DNA of 64,000 bases, taken from assembly GCF_000729995.1 (NCBI RefSeq), contig NZ_JNFG01000007.1:1-64000 (forward strand), read 5' to 3'. Position numbers and translations under genes: made by a program. This stretch comes from Caballeronia sordidicola. Lineage in GTDB: Bacteria > Pseudomonadota > Gammaproteobacteria > Burkholderiales > Burkholderiaceae. A model generated the notes under the pieces. It saw only the letters and a list, made by a program, of their open reading frames with translations, was not told the origin of the DNA and did not search any database. Below, piece after piece: positions 35,925 to 44,980 of this stretch. Position 1 is the first letter of the stretch, and every line of letters begins with the position of its first letter.

Positions 35925-36371
35925 CTACGCGGGTTGCTGGCTCTTCCAGGGCGTGAACGCCGGCACTTCGCATGGACCCTTTGCGTCGATGGTGGTGAAA
36001 TTGGCAGGGCCGACTATCTCCAGATATTCCATGTCCTCGGAATAATCGAAGAGGTAATGCACAATCCCCGGCGCTTGATGAACGCAGTCGCCGGATGCGA
36101 CCAGCGTCTCCTTGTCGCCGTACATGAAGCGCGCCCAGCCCTTGAGCATGATCACAATGTGGAATTCGGCCTCATGACGGTGCCAACCCGTGCCTTGCTC
36201 TGGTGCATTGTTAGCTTTCACGAGTTGCGCTATCACCTTGCCACCCGTCGCGTCTGCGATGCCTAAATCACGATAAAGAAAAAAATCGCGCAACCCTTGA
36301 TCCTCATAACGGGTGTCTTGTGGCCGGATATGCGAAAAGCGAGTGGCAAGTTCGAACGTTTCAGATGACAT
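35925..36371 (-). CDS. Cupin-domain protein
   Basis: A 148-residue single-cupin protein. The first metal-binding motif is GTGWHRHEAEFHIVIMLKG and the second is GDCVHQAPGIVHYLFDYSED, giving the usual His/Glu/His ligand set. It may be an enzyme or a ligand-binding cupin; function unknown. It ends 3 bp from the convergent phaZ gene. A run of 12-bp repeats sits just upstream of its start. Confidence 0.8.
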   Translation of the reverse strand: MSSETFELATRFSHIRPQDTRYEDQGLRDFFLYRDLGIADATGGKVIAQLVKANNAPEQGTGWHRHEAEFHIVIMLKGWARFMYGDKETLVASGDCVHQAPGIVHYLFDYSEDMEYLEIVGPANFTTIDAKGPCEVPAFTPWKSQQPA

Positions 36372-36383
36372 GGGTACGCTCCG

Positions 36384-36418
36384 TTAGCAGCAAATTAGGC
36401 AGCAAGTTAGGCAGCAAA
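36384..36418. repeat. Three tandem 12-bp units TTAGGCAGCAA(A/G)
   Basis: TTAGCAGCAAA, TTAGGCAGCAAG and TTAGGCAGCAAA follow each other directly, 13 bp upstream of the cupin gene start on the opposite strand sense. The first copy lacks one G. Slipped-strand expansion is likely; an effect on cupin expression is possible but unsupported. Confidence 0.7.
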
Positions 36419-36714
36419 ACTGTCGAATGAAAGGGCTAGCCGCTGTGCTATGCATCAAGCGTTCCAACTTGAACGGCCACATGGAAACTGCAACCAGGCG
36501 ATTTCTTAGAATCCTCGGTGGACAAAAACTAATGCGTGCACGCGCTTAAAAGTGGCATTTAAAAAGCACGTTCACTCGCTGGCAATTCGCGGTTACATTC
36601 CTCTAAAGACATTGCGTATCAACGAGTGTGTGTTGCTAAACTGGGTTCTGTAGCGTTTCGTGGCGGGTTGCAGTGCGAGCCATCCTGGGTACGTTCACTG
36701 GAGAAATCGACACC
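36419..36714. other. Intergenic region between cupin and small acidic protein genes
   Basis: About 300 bp with somewhat higher AT content. It should contain the promoters of the two divergent genes. I see no further gene or strong palindrome. Confidence 0.5.
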
Positions 36715-36999
36715 ATGTCCTACATCAGCGTCGAGATCAGAGCCTACGATGAAGCGCGAAAAGTAATCACCGTCGCGTTCAGTGAAAAGTGGCCCGTCAA
36801 ATTGACCTCCGCCGTCATTGCGGAGTTGACCCTTGAAGACTGCGACACCATCGGGCGCGACGGCGAGTTGCTCGAAGCATGCCTGACCGATGACGAAGCA
36901 TGCGTCCTCAAGATGCTCTTCGAGGACGAGGGCACCATTGAAGACTTCCTCGCCGATCCTTCCAGGTTAATTGGTTGCACAAGCGAGCTCGGCGACTGA
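36715..36999 (+). CDS. Small acidic hypothetical protein
   Basis: A 94-residue acidic protein starting at MSYISVEIRA with GGAG ten bases upstream; an earlier in-frame start at 36673 is less likely. It has no signal peptide or membrane helix. It is rich in Asp/Glu and hydrophobic residues (LTLEDCDTIGRDGELLEACL), consistent with a small folded regulator or binding protein. I do not recognise the family. It stands alone between the cupin and SDR genes. Confidence 0.6.
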   Translation: MSYISVEIRAYDEARKVITVAFSEKWPVKLTSAVIAELTLEDCDTIGRDGELLEACLTDDEACVLKMLFEDEGTIEDFLADPSRLIGCTSELGD

Positions 37000-37161
37000 G
37001 TAAATAGGGCTGACGACGAGCACGCCTTATCTCATCACCCGCAAACGGGCTAACCGACCCTCGACCAAGTCTTGCACGTTCAGGCAAGAACGCGCGAGGA
37101 TCGGTCTATCGCGCAGACATCGCATCATGGTTCCATGAAGGCTCACTCAAAGGAGCCGATG

Positions 37162-38004
37162 ATGCAGAAAACATGGTTTATCACGGGTGCAAGCCGCGGC
37201 CTTGGTGCGCTTATCGCCAAGGCTGCGATACAGGCGGGTGATCGAGTCGTCGCCACGGGACGCAAGCGGGAAGATATTGCTAAGAGCCTGGGGCCGGACA
37301 ATGACCAACTGCTTGGTATCGCGCTGGACGTGACCGACGCAGCGCAGGCGAACGCCGCGGTTGAAGCCGCTGTCTCGCGATTCGGCGGGATAGACGTACT
37401 CGTGAACAACGCGGGATACGGCCATCTGGGATTCTTCGAAGAGAACACCATCGAGGACGTACAGGCCCAGTTCGCCACTAATCTATTCGGTGTTTTCAAC
37501 GTGACTTGGGCTGCGTTGCCCGTCATGCGCACCGCTCGCCGCGGACGCATCTTCAACATCTCGTCGCTTGCCGGCATCCTCGGCGCGGAAGTGGCTTCGC
37601 TTTACTGCGCCAGCAAGTTCGCGCTCGAAGGTTTCTCCGAATCCCTGGCGAAGGAGATCGCACCGTTCGGTCTCTTCGTGACGATCGTCGAGCCCGGTCC
37701 CTTTCGCACCGACTTCCTCACGAGCGGATCGCTTCGCTTTGGCGACACAGTAGTGACCGACTACGATGACCGGCGCGAGCGACTGCGTGCGTCCTTCGAA
37801 CAACGCAATGGCGAGCAACCGGGGGATCCAGCGAAGCTCGCACAAGCACTGGTGGATCTTGCAAACGAGGCCGCACCGCCGATGCGTTTTATCGCCGGAT
37901 CGGTTGCCGTGAATGCAGCAGATGCGAAACTCGCCGGCATGCAAGCTGAACTCAACCGCTGGCGCGCGCTTTCGGTAGGCACTGATGGCGACTACGCCGC
38001 CTAA
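37162..38004 (+). CDS. Short-chain dehydrogenase/reductase
   Basis: A 280-residue classical SDR. The cofactor motif TGASRGLG, the structural NNAG (VLVNNAGYGHLG), the catalytic serine (FNISSLAG) and YCASK (YxxxK) are all present. The start MQKTWFITGA at 37162 is chosen because AGGAG lies six bases upstream. The longer frame to 37072 has no SDR similarity. The general pattern resembles oxidoreductases annotated near porins in Burkholderia. Substrate unknown. Confidence 0.87.
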   Translation: MQKTWFITGASRGLGALIAKAAIQAGDRVVATGRKREDIAKSLGPDNDQLLGIALDVTDAAQANAAVEAAVSRFGGIDVLVNNAGYGHLGFFEENTIEDVQAQFATNLFGVFNVTWAALPVMRTARRGRIFNISSLAGILGAEVASLYCASKFALEGFSESLAKEIAPFGLFVTIVEPGPFRTDFLTSGSLRFGDTVVTDYDDRRERLRASFEQRNGEQPGDPAKLAQALVDLANEAAPPMRFIAGSVAVNAADAKLAGMQAELNRWRALSVGTDGDYAA

Positions 38005-38509
38005 CGACGTGAACACAGCCTGATACCGTTTCGCCTTTCTTTGAGAATAAATCTGGGGAGATTCATGCGAAGTCCGTTGACATGCATGCGCCTGTTGCTT
38101 GCCTCAGTCAAAGCCGCCAATTTCCGCTATTCCCTGTTTTTCCGGAACGGAGAGCGGTGGGCTTCGCGTCGTCGAAAGTATTGCGTCGCTTAATTCATTT
38201 CTTTATAAAAGCTCTGCGGCCACAGCAATAGACAACATTCCCTCCCCATTCCCTAGCCGCCTCGGCATCGGCAATGCCTCGCGCTTTAAGCAGCGCGGCG
38301 CATCAAGACCAAACTGATAGGTCGTTATCCTATTCATATAATTATCAGACAATTTTCAAATACCCGTCCCCACTCGGCAAATAAACAACACTACGTAACA
38401 AATATCTGTGCCTGAATGAAATGACGGGCTACGCTCCCTTTCACGGTCTTATTGTTCGAGCCTGGGAAGGATTTCTCCCAGTCGGCTCACCAATTACTGT
38501 GGAATGCTA
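38005..38509. other. Intergenic region upstream of the porin gene
   Basis: About 500 bp, AT-rich near 38310-38410, with no convincing coding frame. The AT-rich part probably carries the porin promoter and a long 5' untranslated leader. I see no clear palindromic operator. Confidence 0.5.
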
Positions 38510-39685
38510 ATGAAAAACATTTTCATTTCCAGTGCCACTGGCGCACTTCTCGCTGCTGCTGCGGCGCCGGCATTTGCACAAAGCTCCGTCACGCTGTACG
38601 GCATCGTCGATGAAGCCATCCGATACCAGACGAATGCTGGCCCGGGTGGCCACGACCAGGTCGCCATGACGTCCGGCCCGGAAACCCACAGCCGCTGGGG
38701 CTTGAGGGGCAGTGAGGATCTGGGGGGTGGCTGGGCTGCGGTCTTCCGCCTCGAAAACGGCTTCGAAGCCTTCAATGGGCAACTACATGTCCCCGACACA
38801 CTGTTCAGTCGACAAGCTTACGTGGGGCTGTCGAACGACAAGTGGGGCGCGCTGACATTCGGTAGGCAATATGCACCGGTCTACGACACCTTGGGCGATG
38901 TCTTCGACCCACTGACCGTTGGCAACTACTGGCAAAACAGCTGGATGTATAACGGCATCGGCAATTACCTTGAAGTCAATAACGCGGTCAAGTACAAGGG
39001 CAGCTTCGATAACCTCGCGATCGATGCCCTTTACGGCTTCAGCAACCAGCCGGGCGCGCTCGGTATCGGCTCCACCTACGCAGCGGAACTGACGTATACG
39101 TTCGGCCCTGCCATGCTCAACGCGGGCTTCCAGCAGGTCTCCGTGCCGACATCTGCGACCACCTCTTCGGTCGGCACGAGTGTCGGCAGCCCAATCAATG
39201 GTGGCAAGACCAACTTCCTCCACATTAGCGGCGCGTATCAGATCACCCATGACATCCGCCTGCTTGCCGGCTGGCTGCGCGGGCAGGACCAGACTGGTTT
39301 GACCGACAGCAACATGCAGCAAGCTGGCGCACCGGCACTGAAGGGTGGCAGCCCCAACCGGATCGACAACACCTACTACGTCGGCGCGAACTGGCAAGCC
39401 ACCGCTCCACTGCTGTTCACTTTCGCCTACTACTACGGGCAGACGCGCAATGCTGAACTGCTCGACGGCTCGCTCGGCAGGGGGGTGAACCAGTCAGGTA
39501 CCGTTCTCGCCGAATACTCGTTCACGAAACGAACGGAAGTCTACGCAATCACAGACTTCGCTCGCGGCACAGGCGCCTTCTCCGCCGACTACCCGGGCGG
39601 GGTCAACGGCGCCGGCGTGCCGACCGACACCATTGGCCGGACCAACAACCTGGGCGTGGCAGTCGGTATTCGCAAGATGTTCTGA
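38510..39685 (+). CDS. Trimeric outer-membrane porin (Burkholderia type)
   Basis: A 391-residue Gram-negative porin. A signal peptide (MKNIFISSATGALLAAAAAP, cleaved near AFAQS) is followed by SSVTLYGIVDEAIRYQT, the usual first strand, then SRWGLRGSEDLGGGW and the constriction-loop-like GRQYAPVYDTLGDVFDP. It ends with phenylalanine (GIRKMF), as outer-membrane barrels do. The ATG at 38510 is preferred to 38504 on ribosome-site spacing. It mediates diffusion of small solutes and may support the many catabolic uptake systems nearby. Confidence 0.92.
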   Translation: MKNIFISSATGALLAAAAAPAFAQSSVTLYGIVDEAIRYQTNAGPGGHDQVAMTSGPETHSRWGLRGSEDLGGGWAAVFRLENGFEAFNGQLHVPDTLFSRQAYVGLSNDKWGALTFGRQYAPVYDTLGDVFDPLTVGNYWQNSWMYNGIGNYLEVNNAVKYKGSFDNLAIDALYGFSNQPGALGIGSTYAAELTYTFGPAMLNAGFQQVSVPTSATTSSVGTSVGSPINGGKTNFLHISGAYQITHDIRLLAGWLRGQDQTGLTDSNMQQAGAPALKGGSPNRIDNTYYVGANWQATAPLLFTFAYYYGQTRNAELLDGSLGRGVNQSGTVLAEYSFTKRTEVYAITDFARGTGAFSADYPGGVNGAGVPTDTIGRTNNLGVAVGIRKMF

Positions 39686-40355
39686 AGATGCGACATACCC
39701 ACCGACGCGAACCATGCGTCGGGTGCACGGGCCAGCGCAACAGCGTCGGCCCGCGCGCGGCCACTGGCGTGACAGCCGGTACACCGCAGCTTTGTCCACT
39801 CCGTTCGTCTTGCACTAGCGTGCGGCGCTCCGACGGTTCGCTGTCGAATAAGTAGCTGACGCTCGAGCGTCCATGCGCGAGCCATGGTGAACGGCTCTAG
39901 ATGTTCATCTCCAGACGGAAGTTTGTTCTCCAGTAGTGTTTTGCACCATAGGAAAATTGCAGAATATTGGAAGGAAAACCTCGTCCGTCAAGCAATCGTC
40001 GCTTATCTGCATGCGCCAACAAACGATTGGAATATAAGCTTCGGCGCTGACCGCAAATTCGTGAGGATGGAATGCCAAGACATTCCGAATAGGTCAAAGA
40101 TTCGAAAATATAGGGATCGTTATTCCAACGGCAGCGACGACCCAGCTTCCGTTTGAAATGGCTACTGCCGATCAGTTGTCTGCCGTTGAAGCTAACAGGC
40201 GATCGTTCTTTCATGGCCGAAGAACGAACCCGGTCCGACGTTGAACTGCGGGGTAGGCTGCCGTTGATTGGTCCGCATCGGGCAGAAGTTGACCCCGTAC
40301 CAGACGGTCATCGTTGCTCGTAACGGCCATGCAAAGCTCAACCGGACGGGGCAGA
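39686..40355. other. Gene-poor region downstream of the porin
   Basis: About 670 bp. A weak hairpin follows the porin stop. A plus-strand frame of 90 codons at 39884-40156 is AT-richer than the surroundings but shows no family similarity, start signal or neighbour support, so I do not call it. Confidence 0.45.
39702..39722 (+). terminator. Weak hairpin after the porin gene
   Basis: CCGACGC (39702-39708) and GCGTCGG (39716-39722) form a 7-bp perfect stem with a 7-nt loop, 17 bp after the porin stop codon. There is no T-tract, so termination is only possible. Confidence 0.3.
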
Positions 40356-41120
40356 CTAAGGGGCTGTGGCCGTAACAATTGGTTGGTAGTAGCCAGTGAC
40401 AGTTGGTGAGAGGACCTGCACGTCGTTGAATCCGACCCGAGCAGCAAGAGTCGCCACCTCGTCGGGCGTGATAGCCCGATAGCGCCCGACGAAATGGTTC
40501 GACTGCCAGCCGAGACTGTTCGTCTGGCGAGTGATATACAAATGGACTGTGTAACGCCGCGCGTCTTGCCAGTCCCAGACCTGATGCACAATGCGGCGAA
40601 GCCCGTTGTCAATGAACAGTGATGGCGATAGCACAGTCGGTCGCTGAGTCAGCAACGTGCCGTAGTCCCTCAAGCTCACAAATACTTTGCCTCGCGCGCG
40701 TAGGCTTCTAAGCATTGCCGCTAATGCCTTGGCGACCTCCTCGTCGCTGTCCAGGTGTGGAATGGCGTTGTCGAAAGCCACAACCGTGCCGTAATGCTGT
40801 TCCTTGCACGTGGAGAGCAGCCTCATGTCGTCCACGCGAAATTTGACATCCAGATTTCGCAGAGCGGCCTCCCGTACTGCCCGCTCGACTTCTGTGTTCG
40901 ATATATCCGTACCCTCAACGTCATATCCCGCGAGTGCGAGACCCAACGCTTGAGTACCGATTCCGCATGCGCAATCGAGGATAGTGCCAAGCACATCGGG
41001 CGCGGCCATCAGCGGCACGAGTACCGCCCGTTGACGCTCGATCGCCTTATCCCAATCGTCGAAAATCAGGTGATAAGAGGATGCCATGTCATCGTAGAAA
41101 GTCTCTTCGGATTGACTCAT
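40356..41120 (-). CDS. SAM-dependent class I methyltransferase
   Basis: A 254-residue methyltransferase. The SAM-binding motif I is LDCACGIGTQALGLALAGYD, followed by GTDISNTEV and, at motif IV, VVAFDNAIPHL. It resembles small-molecule N- or O-methyltransferases of the glycine N-methyltransferase type. The start MSQSEETFYDD at 41120 is chosen because the extra N-terminal 44 residues to 41252 look non-homologous. It stands alone in a gene-poor region; substrate unknown. Confidence 0.82.
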   Translation of the reverse strand: MSQSEETFYDDMASSYHLIFDDWDKAIERQRAVLVPLMAAPDVLGTILDCACGIGTQALGLALAGYDVEGTDISNTEVERAVREAALRNLDVKFRVDDMRLLSTCKEQHYGTVVAFDNAIPHLDSDEEVAKALAAMLRSLRARGKVFVSLRDYGTLLTQRPTVLSPSLFIDNGLRRIVHQVWDWQDARRYTVHLYITRQTNSLGWQSNHFVGRYRAITPDEVATLAARVGFNDVQVLSPTVTGYYQPIVTATAP

Positions 41121-41414
41121 GGAGCGCCCGTAAATTGCGGTAGATACTTGATTGTCCGCGATGGTCGGATGCCAGTCGAGTGACTGAAGCTGGCCGGACT
41201 GGACACTTGAAGCCAGATCGAGCCCGACTAGCTGAGACCAGCCGACATGCATCGCTACGCGTAACTACTTCTGGCGTCGTCGCGTTGACTCCTATGCGAG
41301 AGACTCCGCACAGCATCGCTCAAAAGCTTTGCTAGAGGTTATGCCACACCCGTCGCCTTGACACTCATAGCTGATAGCCTGTCGTAATATGTGACTTCCT
41401 TTCTGGGGGCCATT

Positions 41415-41612
41415 ATGACAAAAACCATCCTTCTGGCTTTACTGCTCGTCCTGGCGGGATGCACGACCTCTGTCCTCCCCATTTCCAAAGCCGATCCCAT
41501 CGCGGGGAAACAAGCCTCTCCGCCAGCTGCAGCCGCGTCTGATGATTTGGGACAGGGGCGTACCGAGGTGCCGCACGGGAACACGAAAATGGATGGGCCG
41601 CCTGGCTATTGA
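41415..41612 (+). CDS. Small putative lipoprotein
   Basis: A 65-residue protein with a lipoprotein signal peptide ending in the lipobox LAGC (MTKTILLALLLVLAGCTT). The mature part is about 48 residues, low-complexity and rich in Pro, Ala and Gly. The start at 41415 gives a conventional signal peptide. No function is known. Many such short lipoproteins are real but poorly conserved. Confidence 0.55.
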   Translation: MTKTILLALLLVLAGCTTSVLPISKADPIAGKQASPPAAAASDDLGQGRTEVPHGNTKMDGPPGY

Positions 41613-42060
41613 TGAAATCGCAATCCTGCCGAAAGAGCTGATTGAAAAACGCAGGTCTCGTCCCCGCCGCTCTGAAGCGACCTACCGCCTCCCACGCTCT
41701 GCTACGTCAGAGAAAAACGCCGGATTGTCTTCGATCTGCGCAACCATTTCAAATGATCAATTATGGCCGGTCACTGCCTCGCACGATTGGCACGCGTAGG
41801 CTCAGTCTTGGAGAGTCGCGACCGGCAGTACGCGACCCGATGCGGTCTATCGAGTCAACTCGATCTTTACAGCTGATTTCAACATACAACGGCCGTTCGT
41901 CGACTCGCTTACCGATACCGTTCTTCTGCGACCTTTGTGACATCGAGCAGATTGGACTAAGCATACGTACGCAGAATGTCAGGTCGCTGACGGTGGCGAC
42001 GTGAGCAGCCAGAAAACAACTCGCCGCTTCAACGGATTCGATCAGGCGGCGAATCGATCG
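41613..42060. other. No gene recognised
   Basis: About 450 bp between the lipoprotein gene and the recognisable end of the LysR pseudogene. It probably includes the scrambled 3' part of that pseudogene; nothing else is identifiable. Confidence 0.45.
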
Positions 42061-42475
42061 CTAGACCGAGATCGCTTCCTCTCGGTCGTCGGCCATTCGC
42101 AGTCAACGTGCAAAGCCGGATGCGCGCTCATAAACCGCCCTATCCGCGGGATAACCTCGTGGACCCCGAAACTGGTCGACAGGGCAACGCGTAAATGGCC
42201 TCGCAGCTCAGTGGTTCCTCGCGCGGCGTGGTCCGCTTCATTTAGCGCGGAGAGAATCGCTTCTACGCGGGCAAGGTAATCGCTACCCGCTTCCGTCAGC
42301 GTGACTGCTCGCGTGCTTCTTATGAATAGCGCAGCCCCGATTTCCTCCTCCAGCTCCGAAATGCGTCTGGATGCCGACGGTTGGCTTATAGGCCCAATTC
42401 GCGGCCGGCTTTGGTCAAACTCGACGTATGGGCAACCCGCACGAACAACTGCAGGGTCGAAAGCTTGTCATTCAT
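42061..42475 (-). pseudogene. Frameshifted and truncated LysR-family regulator gene
   Basis: Read from ATG 42475 on the minus strand, the frame begins MNDKLSTLQLFVRVAHTSSL and reaches AGRELGL, then hits TAA. Removing a TA dinucleotide at about 42387-42390 restores the helix-turn-helix (LSQPSASRRISELEEEIGAA) and continues through LFIRSTRAVTLTEAGSDYLA to PALHVDCEW. At about 42070-42090 further small indels break DDREEAI and GLAID apart, and the effector domain then disappears. It is divergent from the SDR gene at 42628, which it would once have controlled. Confidence 0.85.
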
Positions 42476-42627
42476 TTGCAGGGAGAATAACTGAAAGTCA
42501 TCCAGCCATCCTACCGCTTCCTGGGTAAATGAATCACCATTCGATTCAGGCAAAGATGACGCGATAAAAAGAGCCGTCGGCTTAATCGGGCATCAAGCCA
42601 GACATCTACGTTTTTCTGGAGTAAAGC

Positions 42628-43338
42628 ATGAGCACGTCACACAAGGTTGTCGTCGTCACCGGCGCATCGCAAGGCATTGGTGCAGACATCGTCAAGGCAT
42701 TTCGCAAACTCGACTATCGCGTCGTTGCAACCTCGAGATCGATCAAGCCATCGGAAGATCCGAACATCCTGACGGTTGCCGGTGATATTGGCGATCCAGA
42801 CACCGCTGAACGCGTCATTTCGGAAGGCGTCGCAAAGTTCGGCCGGATCGACACGCTGGTGAACAACGCCGGCATTTATATTGGCAAGCCCTTCACGGAA
42901 AACACCAGGGAAGATTACGCCGCCGTGGTGAATGTGAATATGTCGGGCTTCTATTACATCACGCAGCTCGCCATCGCTGAAATGGAAAAGCATTCGAGCG
43001 GCCACGTGGTGAGTGTGACCGCGTGCGTCGTGGACCAGGCGATCAGCGGAGTGTATTCGGTACTGGCTGCGCTGACGAAGGGAGGCCTGAACGCCGCCAC
43101 GAAGTCACTAGCGATTGAGTACGCCAGGAAAGGTATTCGCGTGAATGCCGTCGCGCCGGGCATCATCAAGACGCCAATGCATCCGTCGGAATATCACGAC
43201 ATGCTCGATGCCCTCCATCCACTCGGCCGTATGGGCGAGACGAGCGATATCACCAACGCGATCCTGTACCTTGATTCGGCGCCGTTCGTGACGGGCGAAA
43301 TCCTGCACGTCGACGGCGGCCAGAGTGCCGGTCGTTAG
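42628..43338 (+). CDS. SDR-family oxidoreductase with displaced catalytic site
   Basis: A 236-residue SDR with the cofactor motif TGASQGIG, LVNNAGIYIG, and the C-terminal GEILHVDGGQ. The catalytic segment reads GVYSVLAALTKGGLNAATKS. The lysine that aligns with YxxxK (before GGLN) has alanine, not tyrosine, four residues earlier; the only tyrosine is eight residues before it. Activity by the classical mechanism is therefore doubtful, or it belongs to an atypical subgroup. It is followed by the SnoaL-like gene and preceded by the broken LysR gene. Confidence 0.82.
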   Translation: MSTSHKVVVVTGASQGIGADIVKAFRKLDYRVVATSRSIKPSEDPNILTVAGDIGDPDTAERVISEGVAKFGRIDTLVNNAGIYIGKPFTENTREDYAAVVNVNMSGFYYITQLAIAEMEKHSSGHVVSVTACVVDQAISGVYSVLAALTKGGLNAATKSLAIEYARKGIRVNAVAPGIIKTPMHPSEYHDMLDALHPLGRMGETSDITNAILYLDSAPFVTGEILHVDGGQSAGR

Positions 43339-43468
43339 CCGATTCAATATCAAGCGGATCTAAGGCTCTGCGCGCAGACCCGGCTCGTCGGGCTCGGTGA
43401 TCGCGAGACTCATTTATATGAGCTGTTTGCAGCAGCGCAATTCAATACCTTTTATAGAGGTGACCAAA

Positions 43469-43876
43469 ATGGCATCTAGTGATATTCAGGAAATCCAGGC
43501 ATTAAACGCAAAATACAACTTTTCGATGGACGAAGGCGACGCTGAAGCATGGGCGAGTTGCTTCACGGTCGACGGAGTCTTCAATGGTGTTATCGACGGC
43601 GAAAAGCCAAAGGGCGCCGAGCAATTGAAGGCGTTTGTTGCCAAGGGCATCGCAGAGTTCGGGACTATGTATCACCTCACGACCAACGAAATTATTTCGG
43701 TCGACGGTGAAAGTGCCCGTCAAAAGTGCTATCTGCAGTTCTTCACGAAAAAACACGGTGCGATTGATGGCTACATTTGCGTCTATGACGATTGGCTTAA
43801 GCGCGAGAACGGTATTTGGGCGTATAGCCGTCGAGACGTGATATCAAAAGACAAGTTTAGTCATCTGAAAGATTGA
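43469..43876 (+). CDS. SnoaL/NTF2-like domain protein
   Basis: A 135-residue cone-shaped alpha+beta-barrel protein (nuclear transport factor 2-like). The pattern IQALNAKYNFSMDEGDAEAW, then CFTVDGVFNG and DDWLKRENGIWAYSRRDV, is typical. Start MASSDIQEIQ at 43469 has AGAGG seven to eight bases upstream. Members act as small isomerases, dehydratases or ligand-binding proteins. It follows the atypical SDR by 130 bp and may share a pathway with it. Confidence 0.82.
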   Translation: MASSDIQEIQALNAKYNFSMDEGDAEAWASCFTVDGVFNGVIDGEKPKGAEQLKAFVAKGIAEFGTMYHLTTNEIISVDGESARQKCYLQFFTKKHGAIDGYICVYDDWLKRENGIWAYSRRDVISKDKFSHLKD

Positions 43877-44159
43877 TACATCCCTCGACAAGACAGGCAA
43901 CTATCGACCAGCGTTTCCTTCCAGATTCCTGGCGTGTTGCCGACTCGTCGAATCCAGCCGACCGCTTCTCTGTGTAATGCACTCGCTCCATCGTCCGATA
44001 GACGAGTGCGGCGAACGACGCTTGATGGTCGATAGCGCCTTTTCGACGAAGGCGCGCGAAAAATTCTTCAACGGCTGAACAGCCAGAAGGACAGATCTGC
44101 ATCAAGCCAATGTCGACGTGTAAACGTTGCTTCATCACCATCTAGACTGAAGCCCAAGT

Positions 44160-44681
44160 TCACTGTGGCAACTGATCGGCCACTTTGGCGACACCCGCAG
44201 CCGCGCATATTTCGTCTTTATCGCCCCCTGGCGCGCCGCCGATGCCCAACGCGCCGACGATCTCCCCGTGCGCCTTGAAAGCGACGGCCCCTGGCAGGGC
44301 AATGACGTTATGCACCGTTGCTAGCTGTGGCGCGAATTGGTTCGTTTTAACCAGGTTGAAGAATCCGCTCGACCGATCAAATCCAAACTCCGGTCCAAGT
44401 GTGACGACCGTAAATGCTTTCCTGAAGCTCGATTCACCTGTGGCCACCGGTGCATGATCTCCGCGTAGGACGACTTGAGGTACTCCATCCATGTCGACCA
44501 CCGTGACCGTCGACCAATAGTGCTTTTCCTCACATACCCGGAGTGCCTCTTGCGCCGCCTCCATGGCGATCTTGAGTGGCAACACGTAGCGATATTCAGG
44601 CTGCGGCGCCTGTTGTGCATGTACCGAAATGCAAGCGATCGACACGCCAAAAAAGGACATAGCTAAGCTTGTGAATTTCAT
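44160..44681 (-). CDS. Exported GlcG/HbpS-family heme-binding-like protein
   Basis: A 173-residue protein with a signal peptide (MKFTSLAMSFFGVSIACISV, cleaved near HAQQAP). The GlcG/HbpS (DUF336) core is recognisable: ALRVCEEKHYWSTVTVVDMD, SFRKAFTVVTLG and GAVAFKAHGEIVGALGIGG. The start MKFTSL at 44681 gives a normal signal peptide; an upstream ATG at 44744 does not. Family members bind heme or small ligands or assist glycolate-type metabolism. The role here is unknown. Confidence 0.8.
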   Translation of the reverse strand: MKFTSLAMSFFGVSIACISVHAQQAPQPEYRYVLPLKIAMEAAQEALRVCEEKHYWSTVTVVDMDGVPQVVLRGDHAPVATGESSFRKAFTVVTLGPEFGFDRSSGFFNLVKTNQFAPQLATVHNVIALPGAVAFKAHGEIVGALGIGGAPGGDKDEICAAAGVAKVADQLPQ

Positions 44682-44980
44682 AGCTCCCTCTGCAGACTGA
44701 ATCAGTGAGACGGATTGCGCCAAAGTTTTGTTATGCAATAGCAATCGAGACCCTCTGCAACTAACTCACGCGCAATTCGAATCACGCATTGCGCCGTTTC
44801 TGGCAGCGGCATGCGCCGGCAGACGGCGCGCTCAGGTCGAATCAGCTATACAAGTTGGCAGTCTCGAGTGGTCCCAACCAAAGTCTTTTGGGTCGATCCA
44901 TCTGCGAGACAGACGCGTTGATGCCACTTTAGAGGCTGCAATCTGTTTTACCAATATCGTCCAGTAAAAGAACTCTTTCA
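44682..44980. other. No gene recognised
   Basis: About 300 bp between the exported protein gene and the broken efflux gene. It may contain residues of the missing 3' half of the efflux gene, but I cannot identify any. Confidence 0.4.

Noticed and set aside
39884-40156. 90-codon plus-strand frame in the AT-richer region after the porin
   Set aside because: No ribosome site, domain or neighbour supports it.
43857-44141. 94-codon minus-strand frame between the SnoaL-like and GlcG-like genes
   Set aside because: No start signal, no family similarity and partial overlap with the SnoaL-like gene. A transposase remnant was considered, but no motif supported it.
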